A stretch of DNA of 64,000 nt from an uncultured Alphaproteobacteria bacterium (GTDB lineage Bacteria; Pseudomonadota; Alphaproteobacteria; VGEJ01): positions 91,342 through 155,341 of the forward strand of contig CAJWJK010000004.1 in assembly GCA_913041535.1 (NCBI GenBank). Reading direction: 5' to 3'. This document shows positions 1 through 9,573 of the stretch, in pieces (position 1 is the first letter of the stretch; each line of letters begins with the position of its first letter). Position numbers and translations under genes: made by a program. The notes under the pieces are model-generated. The model had not been told where the DNA came from and did not search any database. It saw only the letters and a list, made by a program, of their open reading frames with translations.

Positions 1-750
1 TGGGGTCGCCGCGCCGCTCACGACATAACGGCGCTTCACGACATGGCAAACAAGCCTCAAAAATTAAGCAAGAGGAGAGTACAGGCGGATGAGCTTAAGG
101 AAATCATTGACCTACGGTCAAAGGACCTTATTGCGTACCAAAACAATGCGTACTCGGCACGTTATAAAACGGGAGTCCAACGGATACAGGAAATCGAACG
201 GAATCGCGCTCCAGGAATGAGCGGTCTTACTACGGCAGTTGCTCGATCTTATTACAAGCTTCTTGCCTATAAGGACGAGTACGAAGTTGCCCGTCTCTAT
301 TCTGATGGAAGTTTTATCAAAAAAATAGAGGAGCAGTTTTCTGGGGATTTTCGACTTCGATTTCATCTTGCACCCCCCCTTATTGCCCGACGCAACAAAA
401 GCACGGGATATCTGGTCAAGCAGGAATTTGGCTCTTGGGTGCTTATATTGATGAGTGCTCTTGCTCGACTCAAATTTTTACGTGGTACGGTCTTTGATAT
501 TTTTGGCTATACTGCAGAGCGACGTGCCGAACGGAAGTTAATAGCTGATTATGAAGATATCTTAACGGTGATTTCCGCAAATCTTAACCCTGACAATCAT
601 CCACTTGCCATTAAGATTGCCTCAATACCAGATGACATCCGTGGCTTCGGCCATGTAAAGGACCAGAGTATTGAGGCAGCAACCTTGCGCCAAAGTGAAT
701 TACTTACAAATTTTCTTGAATCTACGACCCAAGTGGCCGCAGCGGAATAG
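1..750 (+). CDS. Indolepyruvate ferredoxin oxidoreductase, C-terminal part (partial at window edge)
   Basis: The reading frame is open from the first base, so this is the 3' end of a longer gene and the ATG at 43 is probably internal. The visible ~249 residues match my memory of the C-terminal domain (DUF6537-type) of the long fused alphaproteobacterial indolepyruvate:ferredoxin oxidoreductases, with signatures such as FHLAPPLIAR, RGTVFDIFGYTAERR and IRGFGHVKDQ. The full enzyme oxidatively decarboxylates arylpyruvates to aryl-acetyl-CoA in aromatic amino acid breakdown; the thiamine-diphosphate and Fe-S domains would lie upstream of the window. The family call is from recalled motifs, not a search. 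Confidence 0.82.
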   Translation, partial: WGRRAAHDITALHDMANKPQKLSKRRVQADELKEIIDLRSKDLIAYQNNAYSARYKTGVQRIQEIERNRAPGMSGLTTAVARSYYKLLAYKDEYEVARLYSDGSFIKKIEEQFSGDFRLRFHLAPPLIARRNKSTGYLVKQEFGSWVLILMSALARLKFLRGTVFDIFGYTAERRAERKLIADYEDILTVISANLNPDNHPLAIKIASIPDDIRGFGHVKDQSIEAATLRQSELLTNFLESTTQVAAAE

Positions 751-771
751 TTTATAAGAGAGGCTCAACTA

Positions 772-1461
772 GTGAACACAGACCTGAATAATAAGGGATC
801 CGCCGCGATCGTTGGGGTGGGGACTGGGCTAGGGGCATCTTTAGGGCGATACTTTGCATCCATGGGACACCCATGCTTATTGGGGGCACGAAATGTCGAT
901 AGAGTCAAAGAGATTGCTGACCAGATCGATGGTGCAGTAGGCACTTCAGTAGACGCAACGGACGAAAATGCTGTCAAAACATTTTTCGATATAGCTGAAG
1001 CGGATCTTAGCCCCGTGGAAGTATGTGTATTCAACGCTAGCGGAAGGATTCGAGATAGCATTCTAGATCTCGATACTAATGAATTTATTTCGTGCTGGAA
1101 ACATTCCTGCTTGGGAGGGTTCATGGTAGGCCGTGAAGCCGCTCGTAGAATGGTTCCGCGAGGACGTGGCACGATAATCTTCACTGGAGCAACAGCGAGC
1201 GTTAAGGGATTTGCGCGTTCAGCAGGCTTTGCAGCAGGAAAATTTGGGTTAAGGGGTGTAGCTGAAAGCATGGCTCGTGAATTACACCCTCTAGGAATTC
1301 ATGTAGTACACGTCGTTATCGATGGTGGAATAGGATTCGATGACAGCGGTGCACTGCTTGATCCAAATGAAATTGCAAAAGCATATTATGAATTGTCGCG
1401 CCAAGGTCGCAGTGTATGGTCTCACGAGGTTGAGCTCCGCCCGTGGACTGAAAAATTTTAG
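772..1461 (+). CDS. SDR-family protein lacking the catalytic tyrosine
   Basis: This 229-residue short-chain dehydrogenase/reductase has a GTG start preceded by an AGAGAGG ribosome-binding site and lies 21 bp after the oxidoreductase gene. The glycine-rich cofactor motif GVGTGLGA is at residues 15-22 and an NASG motif is near 88-91. The usual YxxxK active-site pair reads Phe153...Lys157, so the proton-donating tyrosine is missing and the usual Ser region reads FTGATAS. It may be a non-classical reductase or a cofactor-binding protein without standard activity. The substrate is unknown. The position suggests co-transcription with the upstream gene. Confidence 0.8.
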   Translation: MNTDLNNKGSAAIVGVGTGLGASLGRYFASMGHPCLLGARNVDRVKEIADQIDGAVGTSVDATDENAVKTFFDIAEADLSPVEVCVFNASGRIRDSILDLDTNEFISCWKHSCLGGFMVGREAARRMVPRGRGTIIFTGATASVKGFARSAGFAAGKFGLRGVAESMARELHPLGIHVVHVVIDGGIGFDDSGALLDPNEIAKAYYELSRQGRSVWSHEVELRPWTEKF

Positions 1462-1592
1462 ACCTAATTGAGCAATAGAATTTCTCCACTGTGCTCTATA
1501 ATATGTGTCAATGTTTGGCACTCACTATCGGGCTTTGATATACTGCAGCGCGCGGCGTTTAATGAGTTCGATACGTAGGAGCACAGGTAACA

Positions 1593-1712
1593 ATGACTCA
1601 AATGGACATAACCGAACAGCGGCGAACATGGCACTTCTTCGGACGACTCACACTGACGACAACAATTTTAACTACGATACTCCTCGTGTTGCTGGCGTTG
1701 ACGCTATTGTAG
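1593..1712 (+). CDS. aa3-type cytochrome c oxidase subunit IV (small protein, 39 aa)
   Basis: This is a 39-codon gene with ATG at 1593 and an upstream AGG-containing ribosome-binding site (ACAGGTAACA). The product begins MTQMDITEQRRTWHFFGRLT and continues as one hydrophobic helix rich in Leu, Thr and Ile to the C terminus. The DITEQxxTW...F head followed by a single membrane helix is the layout of the bacterial aa3 oxidase subunit IV family (COX4_pro_2), which associates with cytochrome oxidase in the inner membrane. It sits about 120 bp upstream of pntA; I recall, without being able to check, that such genes are common near alphaproteobacterial pnt operons. Confidence 0.68.
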   Translation: MTQMDITEQRRTWHFFGRLTLTTTILTTILLVLLALTLL

Positions 1713-1834
1713 GGCCAGGTTTATACGTACACATAACTAGGTCTCGCACCATCAAACAAGTTTACGTGAGATCATCAGAAATCTGAGATGTCGATAAGAA
1801 CCGCTACACCATATCGGTGCCGCCAACAGTCATT

Positions 1835-3001
1835 ATGAAGATAGCTGTTCCTAAGGAAAGGCACGATTACGAGCGTCGGGTAGCTGTCACACCAGAGACA
1901 GTGGAACGCTACGTTGCGTTAGGGATTCAGGTTTCTGTAGAATCGACTGCCGGAAATTCTGCAACATTTCCAGACGATGCATATAGATCGGCCGGTGCCA
2001 AAATTGAACATAACCAGGCTGACGTCCTTAGAGATGCAGATATGGTTCTTAAAGTTCAGCGACCGTTGGATGGAACCAACAGTAGCATTGACGAGCTTTC
2101 TTTAATCAAATCAGGGGCTATATTACTAGGGTTACTATCACCCACAGTAAATGCGAACTTTTTCCGTGCTTGCGCTAGTGCAGGAATTACAGCTATGGCA
2201 CTGGAATACCTCCCTCGCATTAGCCGCGCGCAATCTATGGATGCGCTATCATCACAAAGTAATCTCGCAGGATATAAAGCTGTCCTCGATGCAACCACTG
2301 AGTTCGGGCGAGCGCTGCCCATGATGATGACCGCAGCGGGCACTATTGCTCCAGCAAAAGCTTTTGTGATTGGGGCTGGAGTTGCTGGCCTGCAAGCTAT
2401 CGCAACGGCACGCCGTCTTGGCGCAATAGTTTCAGCATTTGACGTCCGCCCGGAAGTCCAGGAGCAGATTGAAAGTCTTGGCGCACGTTTTGTATCTGTC
2501 CCCCTAAAAAATCAAGACGATGCTACCACCAATAGTGGGTATGCACGCGAAATGTCCTCCGACTTCCAACAAAAGCAGGCGGAGGTGACACACGAAACTC
2601 TTAAATCACAAGATCTTGTAATATGCACTGCATTAATTCCCGGTCGACCAGCTCCAATGTTGATTACAGAGGAAATGGTAAAGGACATGAAACGGGGCTC
2701 GGTTATTGTGGATCTTGCGGTTGAAACCGGTGGTAATTGTGAATTATCCAAGCCAGGAGAGATTATCTCTGCTCATGGAGTTCAAATTATCGCGCACCCA
2801 AATGTTCCAAGCCGCATAGCTGTAGACGCAAGCGCACTTTATGCAAAAAACTTATTTAATGTTGTAAGCGCATTTTATGACAAAACAAAAAACCAAATGA
2901 ACACTGATCTAGACGATGAAATTCTCAGCGCGATAACGCTAACTCATGATGGCTCCGTCGTTAATTTGAAAATTGAAAAAATGCTGGAAGGAGAGGATTA
3001 A
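1835..3001 (+). CDS. pntA: NAD(P) transhydrogenase subunit alpha part 1 (PntAA, domain I)
   Basis: This encodes the 388-residue soluble NAD(H)-binding domain I of proton-translocating transhydrogenase, which transfers hydride between NADH and NADP+ using the proton gradient. The N terminus MKIAVPKERHDYERRVAVTP is typical, so I chose ATG 1835 over an in-frame GTG at 1817. The dinucleotide fold is seen as VIGAGVAGLQAIATARRLGA near residue 180. The gene is split from the membrane part, as in Rhodospirillum rubrum, and is followed after 2 bp by pntAB and then pntB, forming a tight operon. Confidence 0.95.
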   Translation: MKIAVPKERHDYERRVAVTPETVERYVALGIQVSVESTAGNSATFPDDAYRSAGAKIEHNQADVLRDADMVLKVQRPLDGTNSSIDELSLIKSGAILLGLLSPTVNANFFRACASAGITAMALEYLPRISRAQSMDALSSQSNLAGYKAVLDATTEFGRALPMMMTAAGTIAPAKAFVIGAGVAGLQAIATARRLGAIVSAFDVRPEVQEQIESLGARFVSVPLKNQDDATTNSGYAREMSSDFQQKQAEVTHETLKSQDLVICTALIPGRPAPMLITEEMVKDMKRGSVIVDLAVETGGNCELSKPGEIISAHGVQIIAHPNVPSRIAVDASALYAKNLFNVVSAFYDKTKNQMNTDLDDEILSAITLTHDGSVVNLKIEKMLEGED

Positions 3002-3003
3002 TA

Positions 3004-3300
3004 ATGGCTACAGAAATGATTGATCCCTTTATCTTCCGATTAACCATTTTCGTTCTAGCAATATTTGTTGGTTACTATGTAGTCTGGAGCGTGACACCAG
3101 CTCTGCACACGCCACTAATGTCTGCCACGAATGCAATTTCAAGTGTGATCATCGTAGGCGCGCTGATCGCTGCTGGACCTGACACGATGAGTCTTTCCCG
3201 AGTGCTTGGATTTATTGCGCTTACACTTGCAGCCATAAACATTTTCGGAGGCTTTGCAGTCACTCAAAGAATGCTCCGCATGTACAAGCCTAAACGGTAA
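3004..3300 (+). CDS. NAD(P) transhydrogenase subunit alpha part 2 (PntAB, membrane)
   Basis: This is a 98-residue membrane protein with about three transmembrane helices and a basic C terminus (MYKPKR). It corresponds to the C-terminal membrane portion of a fused PntA, the alpha-subunit part of the proton-conducting domain II. It starts 2 bp after the pntA stop and ends 6 bp before pntB. Its length and position fit the three-subunit alphaproteobacterial transhydrogenase. Confidence 0.93.
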   Translation: MATEMIDPFIFRLTIFVLAIFVGYYVVWSVTPALHTPLMSATNAISSVIIVGALIAAGPDTMSLSRVLGFIALTLAAINIFGGFAVTQRMLRMYKPKR

Positions 3301-3306
3301 CAGCTG

Positions 3307-4692
3307 ATGTCACCAAATCTCTCCGCTCTGGCATACCTTGTGGCAGCCATTTGTTTTGTCATGTCACTGAGAGGACTCAGTTCTCCGGCTACAGCACGTC
3401 GTGGAAATATTTATGGCATAGTCGGAATGGTAATAGCTGTACTGACAACCATCGCGAATCCCCAAGTTGTGGGTTATGACCTTATTCTCGCAGGGCTTTT
3501 AATAGGTGGTGCAATTGGCACGGTTATAGCGCTCAGAATCCAGATGACTGCAATGCCACAGTTGGTTGCAGCCTTTCACAGCCTCGTTGGCATGGCGGCT
3601 GTTATGGTAGCTGCTGCCGCATTATATGCACCTGAGTCTTATGGCATAGGTACTACTGAAAATATTAAAATTGCAAGCCTAATTGAAATGACTATTGGTC
3701 TTATTATAGGTGCAATTACGTTCTCTGGATCAATCGTTGCCTTCGCAAAATTGCAGGGACTAGTTGGCGGATCGCCGGTGATATTTTGGGGACAACATTG
3801 GCTGAATCTCCTCTTAGGGTTGCTTATTGTCGCAGGTGCAAGCTACTTTTGTGTAAGCCAGTCGAAGGAAGTCTTTTGGATAGTCACGGCTCTTGCTTTC
3901 CTAATCGGAATAATGATCATTATTCCGATTGGCGGGGCTGACATGCCAGTTGTCATCTCGATGTTAAATTCATACTCGGGATGGGCCGCAGCTGGAATCG
4001 GTTTTACTCTAGAAAATACAGCACTTATTGTCACCGGCGCACTTGTTGGTTCGGCTGGTGCAATTTTAAGCTACATTATGTGTCGAGCAATGAATCGGTC
4101 ATTCGTCAGTGTTATACTGGGTGGCTACGGTGCTGACCACTCTGACAATGAAACGATCGACTCTGATAAGACAGTAAAACCTGGTAGCGCAGCTGACGCT
4201 GCCTTCATCATGAAAAGTGCCGAATCTGTCATTATCGTTCCAGGCTACGGACTCGCAGTTGCCCAAGCACAACATGCGGTACGAGAAATGGCAGATCTTT
4301 TGACAGAATCTGGAGTTCGCGTTCGATACGCCGTCCATCCAGTTGCTGGTCGTATGCCTGGACACATGAACGTACTTCTAGCCGAAGCAAATGTCCCCTA
4401 TGACGATGTATTTGAACTCGACCAGATCAACAGTGATTTCTCAACAACAGACGTTGCCTTTGTGATTGGTGCAAATGATGTTACCAACCCCGCTGCAAAA
4501 CGTAATCCCCAAAGCCCTATCGCTGGTATGCCTATCCTCGATGTCGAGAACTCCCGCACGGTCCTATTTGTCAAACGCAGCCTTTCAGCAGGCTACGCTG
4601 GTATCGACAACGAATTGTTTTACCAAGACTCAACTATGATGTTGTTTGGAGACGCCAAACAGATGACGGAAGACATTGTAAAATCACTTTAG
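3307..4692 (+). CDS. pntB: NAD(P) transhydrogenase subunit beta (PntB)
   Basis: This 461-residue protein has an N-terminal set of membrane helices (the rest of domain II, roughly residues 1-260) and a C-terminal NADP(H)-binding domain III. Domain III is recognisable from VIIVPGYGLAVAQAQHAV, the HPVAGRMPGHMNVLLAEA segment and VIGANDVTNPAA. It completes the complex that makes NADPH at the inner membrane. It is the last gene of the pnt operon and ends about 135 bp from the convergent rpsU. Confidence 0.96.
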   Translation: MSPNLSALAYLVAAICFVMSLRGLSSPATARRGNIYGIVGMVIAVLTTIANPQVVGYDLILAGLLIGGAIGTVIALRIQMTAMPQLVAAFHSLVGMAAVMVAAAALYAPESYGIGTTENIKIASLIEMTIGLIIGAITFSGSIVAFAKLQGLVGGSPVIFWGQHWLNLLLGLLIVAGASYFCVSQSKEVFWIVTALAFLIGIMIIIPIGGADMPVVISMLNSYSGWAAAGIGFTLENTALIVTGALVGSAGAILSYIMCRAMNRSFVSVILGGYGADHSDNETIDSDKTVKPGSAADAAFIMKSAESVIIVPGYGLAVAQAQHAVREMADLLTESGVRVRYAVHPVAGRMPGHMNVLLAEANVPYDDVFELDQINSDFSTTDVAFVIGANDVTNPAAKRNPQSPIAGMPILDVENSRTVLFVKRSLSAGYAGIDNELFYQDSTMMLFGDAKQMTEDIVKSL

Positions 4693-4828
4693 ACTGTGGC
4701 CAATTTCCCAACGCACTGTACCTACGTCAAAGGCAGTCATCGAAGTTTCCATGTGATACGACAACACGTTTATTTGACTGCCGATACTCCCTAAATTAGG
4801 TGTATTCAAGATACAAATGCTTTTAAAG

Positions 4829-5029
4829 CTATGAGTCCTTTTGTGCTCTTTTGCGAGCAAGCTTGCGGGCACGTCTTACTGCTTCAGCGCGTTCCCTTGC
4901 TCGTTTCTCTGAAGGCTTCTCGTAATAACCACGAAGCTTCATCTCGCGGAATATACCTTCCCTTTGCATTTTCTTTTTTAGCACCTTAAGCGCCTGATCA
5001 ACATTATTATCGCGCACAACAACTTGCAC
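4829..5029 (-). CDS. rpsU: 30S ribosomal protein bS21
   Basis: This 66-residue basic protein is bS21, a late-binding small-subunit ribosomal protein involved in translation initiation. The start is GTG at 5029, giving (M)[17 protein letters not shown], the conserved N terminus; a strong AAGGAAGGAGAGG ribosome-binding site lies just upstream. A longer frame from 5086 would add 19 residues unlike the family. The C terminus is Arg/Lys rich ([17 protein letters not shown]). It is divergent from def and not linked to dnaG-rpoD, which lie some 22 kb away. Confidence 0.93.
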   Translation of the reverse strand: MQVVVRDNNVDQALKVLKKKMQREGIFREMKLRGYYEKPSEKRARERAEAVRRARKLARKRAQKDS

Positions 5030-5161
5030 TGTTTCAGCCCTCTCCTTCCTTACAATATTTAGGCTACCAAGTGCGGTTGATAACACGGCAACAAGTTGAT
5101 GTGAAGACCTACCTTAAGATCAACGTTTTGCCGTTTCTTCTAAGTAGCCTATATTTATGCC

Positions 5162-5713
5162 ATGTCGATCCTCAAAATTGCCCGTATGGGCCATCCAATA
5201 TTGAGAGAAAGAGCCAACGAAATTGCCGATCCGCAACAGGCTCAAATCCAGACGTTAGTCCAAGACATGCTGGATACCATGATTGATGCTAACGGATTAG
5301 GGTTAGCCGCACCGCAGGTACACGTTTCAAAAAGACTGGTGATCTTTTCCATATCAGAGGAACAAGCTGAATATTATGATTGCGAAATGATGCCATTGTC
5401 AGTGCTTATCAATCCAGTATTGGAGCCCTTAAGCGATACTACCAACACTGATTGGGAAGGCTGTCTTTCTGTACCCGGACTTAGGGGCAGAGTGCCACGT
5501 TATGATCACATCGGGTACCGAGGCATGTCCCTCGAAGGGAAAGCATTTGAGAGGGAGGCTAGAGGATGGCACGCACGCGTCGTACAACATGAATGCGATC
5601 ACCTCGATGGGATACTGTACCCCCAACGTATCGAAAACCTTAGTGATCTGATCTTTGAATCCGAAATTAAACATCACATTGGCAGCCCAGATGATAACGA
5701 GATCACACAATAA
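5162..5713 (+). CDS. def: Peptide deformylase
   Basis: This 183-residue metallo-hydrolase removes the formyl group from N-terminal fMet of new proteins. All three family motifs are intact: GLGLAAPQ (45-52), EGCLS (99-103, metal-ligand Cys101) and HECDH (143-147, two metal-ligand His and the catalytic Glu). Length is normal for a type 1 enzyme. The stop overlaps the start of the COQ9-like gene by one base (TAATG), so the two are likely translationally coupled. No fmt gene follows, unlike the common def-fmt pairing. Confidence 0.96.
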   Translation: MSILKIARMGHPILRERANEIADPQQAQIQTLVQDMLDTMIDANGLGLAAPQVHVSKRLVIFSISEEQAEYYDCEMMPLSVLINPVLEPLSDTTNTDWEGCLSVPGLRGRVPRYDHIGYRGMSLEGKAFEREARGWHARVVQHECDHLDGILYPQRIENLSDLIFESEIKHHIGSPDDNEITQ

Positions 5714-6351
5714 TGACCTATGAAATAAAGCAACAGATTATGTCGTTAGTACTGGAAAAAGTGCCATTTAATGGGTGGAGGCAAGATCACCTAAGAACTT
5801 CGGCCTCCGAACTCGGGATATCGGAAGCCTTGCTCCAAAATGTATTTCCAAATGGCGTGATCGACTTAATTGATTTTTATACATTCATGGGCGATCAACA
5901 AATGAAAACTGCCTTAACGAGCGAAGATCTACAGGCTGCACGTATACGTGACCGTGTTGCAACTGCTGTACAGACCAGGCTTGAAGTTCAATCAGATCAC
6001 ATGGAAGCAACTCGCCAAGCGCTGGCAATCATAGTTATGCCAGCATACGCAACTCGTGGCACTCGCATGCTTTACCGTACTGTCGATTGTATTTGGTATT
6101 CAATTGGCGACTCCTCCACCGATATAAGTTTTTATACCAAGCGCGGATTGTTAGCGGCGGTATATGCATCAACACTTATGTTCTGGCTTAACGATAGGAG
6201 CCAAGACAATTCTGATACCTGGTCTTTCCTTAGACGAAGAATAGATGATGTAATGCACATACAAAAACTTCGCGGGAGTTTCAAACCAACAGGGAAATAT
6301 TTTCCCTTGCCACTTCGAGCTCTATGCGCCTTTGCAACAAGGACTAAATAA
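5713..6351 (+). CDS. coq9: COQ9-family ubiquinone biosynthesis protein
   Basis: The 212-residue product has an N-terminal TetR-like helical part (FNGWRQDHLRTSASELGIS) followed by a helical C-terminal domain with TRGTRMLYRTVDCIWYSIGD and RGLLAAVYASTLMFWLND. This is the alphaproteobacterial/mitochondrial COQ9 pattern, a lipid-binding protein that helps hydroxylation steps of ubiquinone synthesis. It shares one base with the def stop. It converges with purE about 70 bp downstream. Its DNA-binding-like fold could be misread as a TetR regulator, but the C-terminal signature argues for COQ9. Confidence 0.87.
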   Translation: MTYEIKQQIMSLVLEKVPFNGWRQDHLRTSASELGISEALLQNVFPNGVIDLIDFYTFMGDQQMKTALTSEDLQAARIRDRVATAVQTRLEVQSDHMEATRQALAIIVMPAYATRGTRMLYRTVDCIWYSIGDSSTDISFYTKRGLLAAVYASTLMFWLNDRSQDNSDTWSFLRRRIDDVMHIQKLRGSFKPTGKYFPLPLRALCAFATRTK

Positions 6352-6419
6352 TTTTAGATCGCACACAGAGTTAATATATCTCAGCCATAACAAGCATTTA
6401 TACAACACTACACGTACGG

Positions 6420-6917
6420 CTAAGGAGAATTGTTTGGCTCTTCGGGCAATGCGGCATTTCTCCTCATTCGCCAATTTTTCAGTGCCTCAAGCACCTTGCT
6501 ATCATCTAGAGCAAGAACCGCTACAGCTAGGAGTGCCGCATTTGTCGCGCCTGCCCCACCAATCGCCAAAGTGCCAACTGGGACGCCCCGCGGCATTTGC
6601 ACGATCGATAGTAAACTGTCCATCCCGCCAAGTGCCTTAGTCTGTATTGGGACCCCAAAAACTGGAAGGGTCGTAAGAGCTGCCACCATGCCCGGCAAAG
6701 CTGCAGCTCCCCCCGCACCAGCAATTAAGACACGCAGACTGTTATCTCTTGCTGAGCCAACATATTCTGCAAGGCGATCAGGACGCCGATGTGCCGAAAT
6801 GATACGACTCTCATGAGGCACCTCTAGCTCACACAGTATTTCGCTTGCCTCCCGCATTGTAGTCCAATCACTTTGACTACCCATTATGATTCCAACACTA
6901 GGCTTAGTATCTGTCAT
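6420..6917 (-). CDS. purE: N5-carboxyaminoimidazole ribonucleotide mutase (PurE)
   Basis: This 165-residue enzyme of de novo purine synthesis converts N5-CAIR to CAIR. Key motifs are [10 protein letters not shown] near the N terminus, [13 protein letters not shown] and [15 protein letters not shown], which bind the substrate ribonucleotide. Length is as expected for class I PurE. Its usual partner purK, the N5-CAIR synthetase, is not next to it: the downstream neighbour is the convergent coq9. It is therefore a single-gene unit, divergent from uvrB. Confidence 0.95.
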   Translation of the reverse strand: MTDTKPSVGIIMGSQSDWTTMREASEILCELEVPHESRIISAHRRPDRLAEYVGSARDNSLRVLIAGAGGAAALPGMVAALTTLPVFGVPIQTKALGGMDSLLSIVQMPRGVPVGTLAIGGAGATNAALLAVAVLALDDSKVLEALKNWRMRRNAALPEEPNNSP

Positions 6918-7410
6918 TTGTTCCCTCTTAGATCCAGCAACTACTATTCAATATGCCCGAAACAGATATTTCCTTTTTATTTTCACGTTTTTTGTCTCTT
7001 ATCCACGCTGTGAGCAAGCGCTATCCCATCACTATTAATGGGACTCCGCTGGCAAACACTACATCACCATATTTTTACCATAGAAAATAGTACTAACTTT
7101 TTAATGGATCGACAGGCTAATAAACCTGGATGACTTAAGCCAGTTTCGTAACCTCTTTAGTTTCTCGTGTATAACTCAAACTTGCGTTCTGTACACTGTC
7201 ACAAGTGAGCGCTAGCCGTAGTTAAGCGCTCCAGTTATTGTAGCAAAGCGATACAGTATAGTTGCGTGTGGTATCCTGTTGGTTGAACACAAACATTTTT
7301 GCACAAGAGACACCATGTCATCCACCTCACTAGGCCATGGTTAATGCACTTTTGAAAGAAATAGAATCTGAGCTGTCAAAACCAACTCTACACAAAAGAA
7401 ATTTATTGCT
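6918..7410. other. Intergenic region between divergent purE and uvrB
   Basis: This 493 bp AT-rich stretch should hold both divergent promoters. The only distinct structure I see is a perfect 7-bp inverted repeat GAGCGCT...AGCGCTC with an 11-nt loop at 7207-7231. I looked for an alphaproteobacterial SOS box (GTTC-N7-GTTC) before uvrB and found none. A short frame at 7337 runs into uvrB in another phase and does not look like a protein. Confidence 0.5.
7207..7231. repeat. Perfect inverted repeat upstream of uvrB
   Basis: GAGCGCT and its exact complement AGCGCTC flank an 11-nt spacer about 180 bp before uvrB. It could be an operator dyad or a transcript hairpin. There is no T-run after it on either strand, so it is not a typical terminator. 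Confidence 0.35.
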
Positions 7411-9573
7411 ATGCGAGCTGAAAGCACGCTTTTACCTGATCCGGCTAAACCACAGAATGTGACTAAAAATAACGTGCCCTTCACTCTGGTATCTTCCTAT
7501 CAACCGAAAGGAGACCAGCCAATTGCAATTGACCAATTGTCAGAAGGCTTAAATCGTGGAGATCGAGACCAAGTGCTGCTTGGCGTTACTGGATCAGGTA
7601 AGACATTCACGATGGCACAAGTTATCGTAAACTTACAACGTCCTACACTTATACTCGCGCCAAACAAAACACTTGCCGCTCAACTATACGGTGAGATGAG
7701 GACATACTTTCCAGAAAACTCAGTTGAGTATTTTGTTTCGTATTACGACTACTACCAACCCGAAGCGTATGTACCCCGAACAGATACATATATAGAAAAA
7801 GACGCATCAATTAACGAACAGATTGATCGGATGAGACACTCTGCTACCCGAGCCGTTCTGGAACGCGATGATGTAATTATTGTAGCCTCGGTCTCATGTA
7901 TTTACGGCATAGGTGCCGCTGAAACATATCAAGGTATGGCTATTCCACTTCGATGCGAAGACAAGTTTGATCGCCAAGACCTCCTACGAAGGCTTGTCGA
8001 GATTCACTATAGGCGTAATGATACGGCGTTCCAGCGTGGTACGATTAGAGTAAGGGGCGACTCGGTAGAGGTCTTTCCATCCCATCTCGAGGACCGAGCC
8101 TGGCGCATATCCCTGTTTGGGGATGAAATCGATTCAATAACCGAGTTTGACCCACTGACCGGTGAGGTAACTGGCCTTCTGGACGCAATAAAAATTTATG
8201 CTAATAGTCACTATGTAACTCCAAGGCCCACGTTACAACAGGCAATAAAAGGAATTAAAAAGGAGCTATCGGCTCGTGTACAAGAACTCACTCTACAGAA
8301 CAAACTTTTGGAAGCTCAACGTCTGGAACAGAGAACTACCTTTGACATTGAAATGATCGAAGCCACTGGATCATGTGCAGGAATTGAGAACTATTCACGC
8401 TATTTAACTGGGCGCCAGCCGGGAGAGCCACCGCCAACCCTATTTGAGTACCTGCCCCATAATGCTCTTGTCTTTGTTGATGAAAGCCATGTCACCGTAC
8501 CACAGCTACGAGCAATGTACCGTGGGGATTTTAACCGCAAATCCACCCTAGCAACATTTGGGTTTAGACTACCGTCATGCGTGGACAACCGACCTCTTCA
8601 GTTTGAGGAGTGGAACACTATGCGCCCACAGACGCTTTTTGTATCAGCCACACCTGGATCATGGGAATTAGAACAAACCGAAGGCTCAGTCATTGAGCAA
8701 CTTATACGACCCACCGGACTGATCGACCCCGTCTGCACCATCCGTCCTGTAGAAAAACAAGTTGACGACCTGATTATGGAATGTAAGCAAGTTGCCGACC
8801 ATGGCAAACGAGTGCTAGTTACAACCCTGACCAAACGCATGGCAGAAGATTTGACTGAATACCTAAATGATGCGGGAGTTCGTGTCCGTTATCTGCATTC
8901 AGACATTGATACGATCGAACGAATAGAATTAATTCGTGATCTTCGCCTCGGTGTATTCGATGTTTTAGTGGGCATTAATCTTCTACGCGAGGGTCTCGAT
9001 ATTCCCGAGTGTGCCTTAGTCGCGGTCCTTGACGCAGACAAAGAGGGATTCCTCCGCTCCCGGACTGCCCTCATTCAAACTATTGGTAGAGCTGCCCGTA
9101 ATGTCGACGGTCGCGTGATACTGTACGCTGACAAACCAACGAAAAGTCTAAGTGAAGCAATAAATGAAACTAACCGTCGCCGTGAGATCCAAAAAACCTT
9201 TAATGCAGATAATGGCATTACGCCCCAATCAATAAAAAAATCGATAAGTGATATCCTAGAAGGCATCTGCGAACGCGACTATGCAACAGTAGCGATCGAT
9301 GACCTTGAGAAGTCAGAAATTGCCAGCAATAACATAGGCTCTTATATCAACGGTCTTGAAAACAAAATGCTCGAGCATGCAGCTAATTTAGAATTCGAAG
9401 AGGCCGCTAGACTGCGTGACGAGCTGGCCCAACTCCGCAGTAAAGACCTTGGTATCGATTTTGATAATAGGGAATCAAATAAGAATAAACCTTTCTCCCA
9501 AGCTCGATCTTCTGCAGGCCTACCAGGAACGAGACATCGTCGAGGAAAAAAATCTAAGCCTGTTCGTAGGTAG
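7411..9573 (+). CDS. uvrB: Excinuclease ABC subunit B
   Basis: This 720-residue helicase-like subunit of nucleotide excision repair verifies damage and loads UvrC. The Walker A motif GVTGSGKT is near residue 58, followed by [16 protein letters not shown] and the damage-probing beta-hairpin region ([20 protein letters not shown]). Later come the helicase motifs FVDESHV and [13 protein letters not shown] domain that contacts UvrC ([15 protein letters not shown]) lies near residue 665. A basic tail ends the protein. The ATG at 7411 gives a short extra N terminus before the conserved [14 protein letters not shown]. Confidence 0.97.
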   Translation: MRAESTLLPDPAKPQNVTKNNVPFTLVSSYQPKGDQPIAIDQLSEGLNRGDRDQVLLGVTGSGKTFTMAQVIVNLQRPTLILAPNKTLAAQLYGEMRTYFPENSVEYFVSYYDYYQPEAYVPRTDTYIEKDASINEQIDRMRHSATRAVLERDDVIIVASVSCIYGIGAAETYQGMAIPLRCEDKFDRQDLLRRLVEIHYRRNDTAFQRGTIRVRGDSVEVFPSHLEDRAWRISLFGDEIDSITEFDPLTGEVTGLLDAIKIYANSHYVTPRPTLQQAIKGIKKELSARVQELTLQNKLLEAQRLEQRTTFDIEMIEATGSCAGIENYSRYLTGRQPGEPPPTLFEYLPHNALVFVDESHVTVPQLRAMYRGDFNRKSTLATFGFRLPSCVDNRPLQFEEWNTMRPQTLFVSATPGSWELEQTEGSVIEQLIRPTGLIDPVCTIRPVEKQVDDLIMECKQVADHGKRVLVTTLTKRMAEDLTEYLNDAGVRVRYLHSDIDTIERIELIRDLRLGVFDVLVGINLLREGLDIPECALVAVLDADKEGFLRSRTALIQTIGRAARNVDGRVILYADKPTKSLSEAINETNRRREIQKTFNADNGITPQSIKKSISDILEGICERDYATVAIDDLEKSEIASNNIGSYINGLENKMLEHAANLEFEEAARLRDELAQLRSKDLGIDFDNRESNKNKPFSQARSSAGLPGTRHRRGKKSKPVRR

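Noticed and set aside
1505..1786. A 93-codon plus-strand frame before pntA
   Set aside because: Its protein is low-complexity and unlike any family. The true coding signal here is the 39-codon oxidase subunit IV gene in another frame.
4829..5086. The 85-codon version of rpsU starting at 5086
   Set aside because: The 19 extra residues do not fit bS21, and a strong ribosome-binding site sits directly before GTG 5029.
5713..6351. TetR-family regulator for the gene after def
   Set aside because: Only the N-terminal helices resemble TetR; the C-terminal part carries COQ9 signatures.
7180..7300. LexA/SOS box before uvrB
   Set aside because: No GTTC-N7-GTTC or CTGT-N8-ACAG arrangement is present; partial matches at 7179 and 7283 miss the second half-site.
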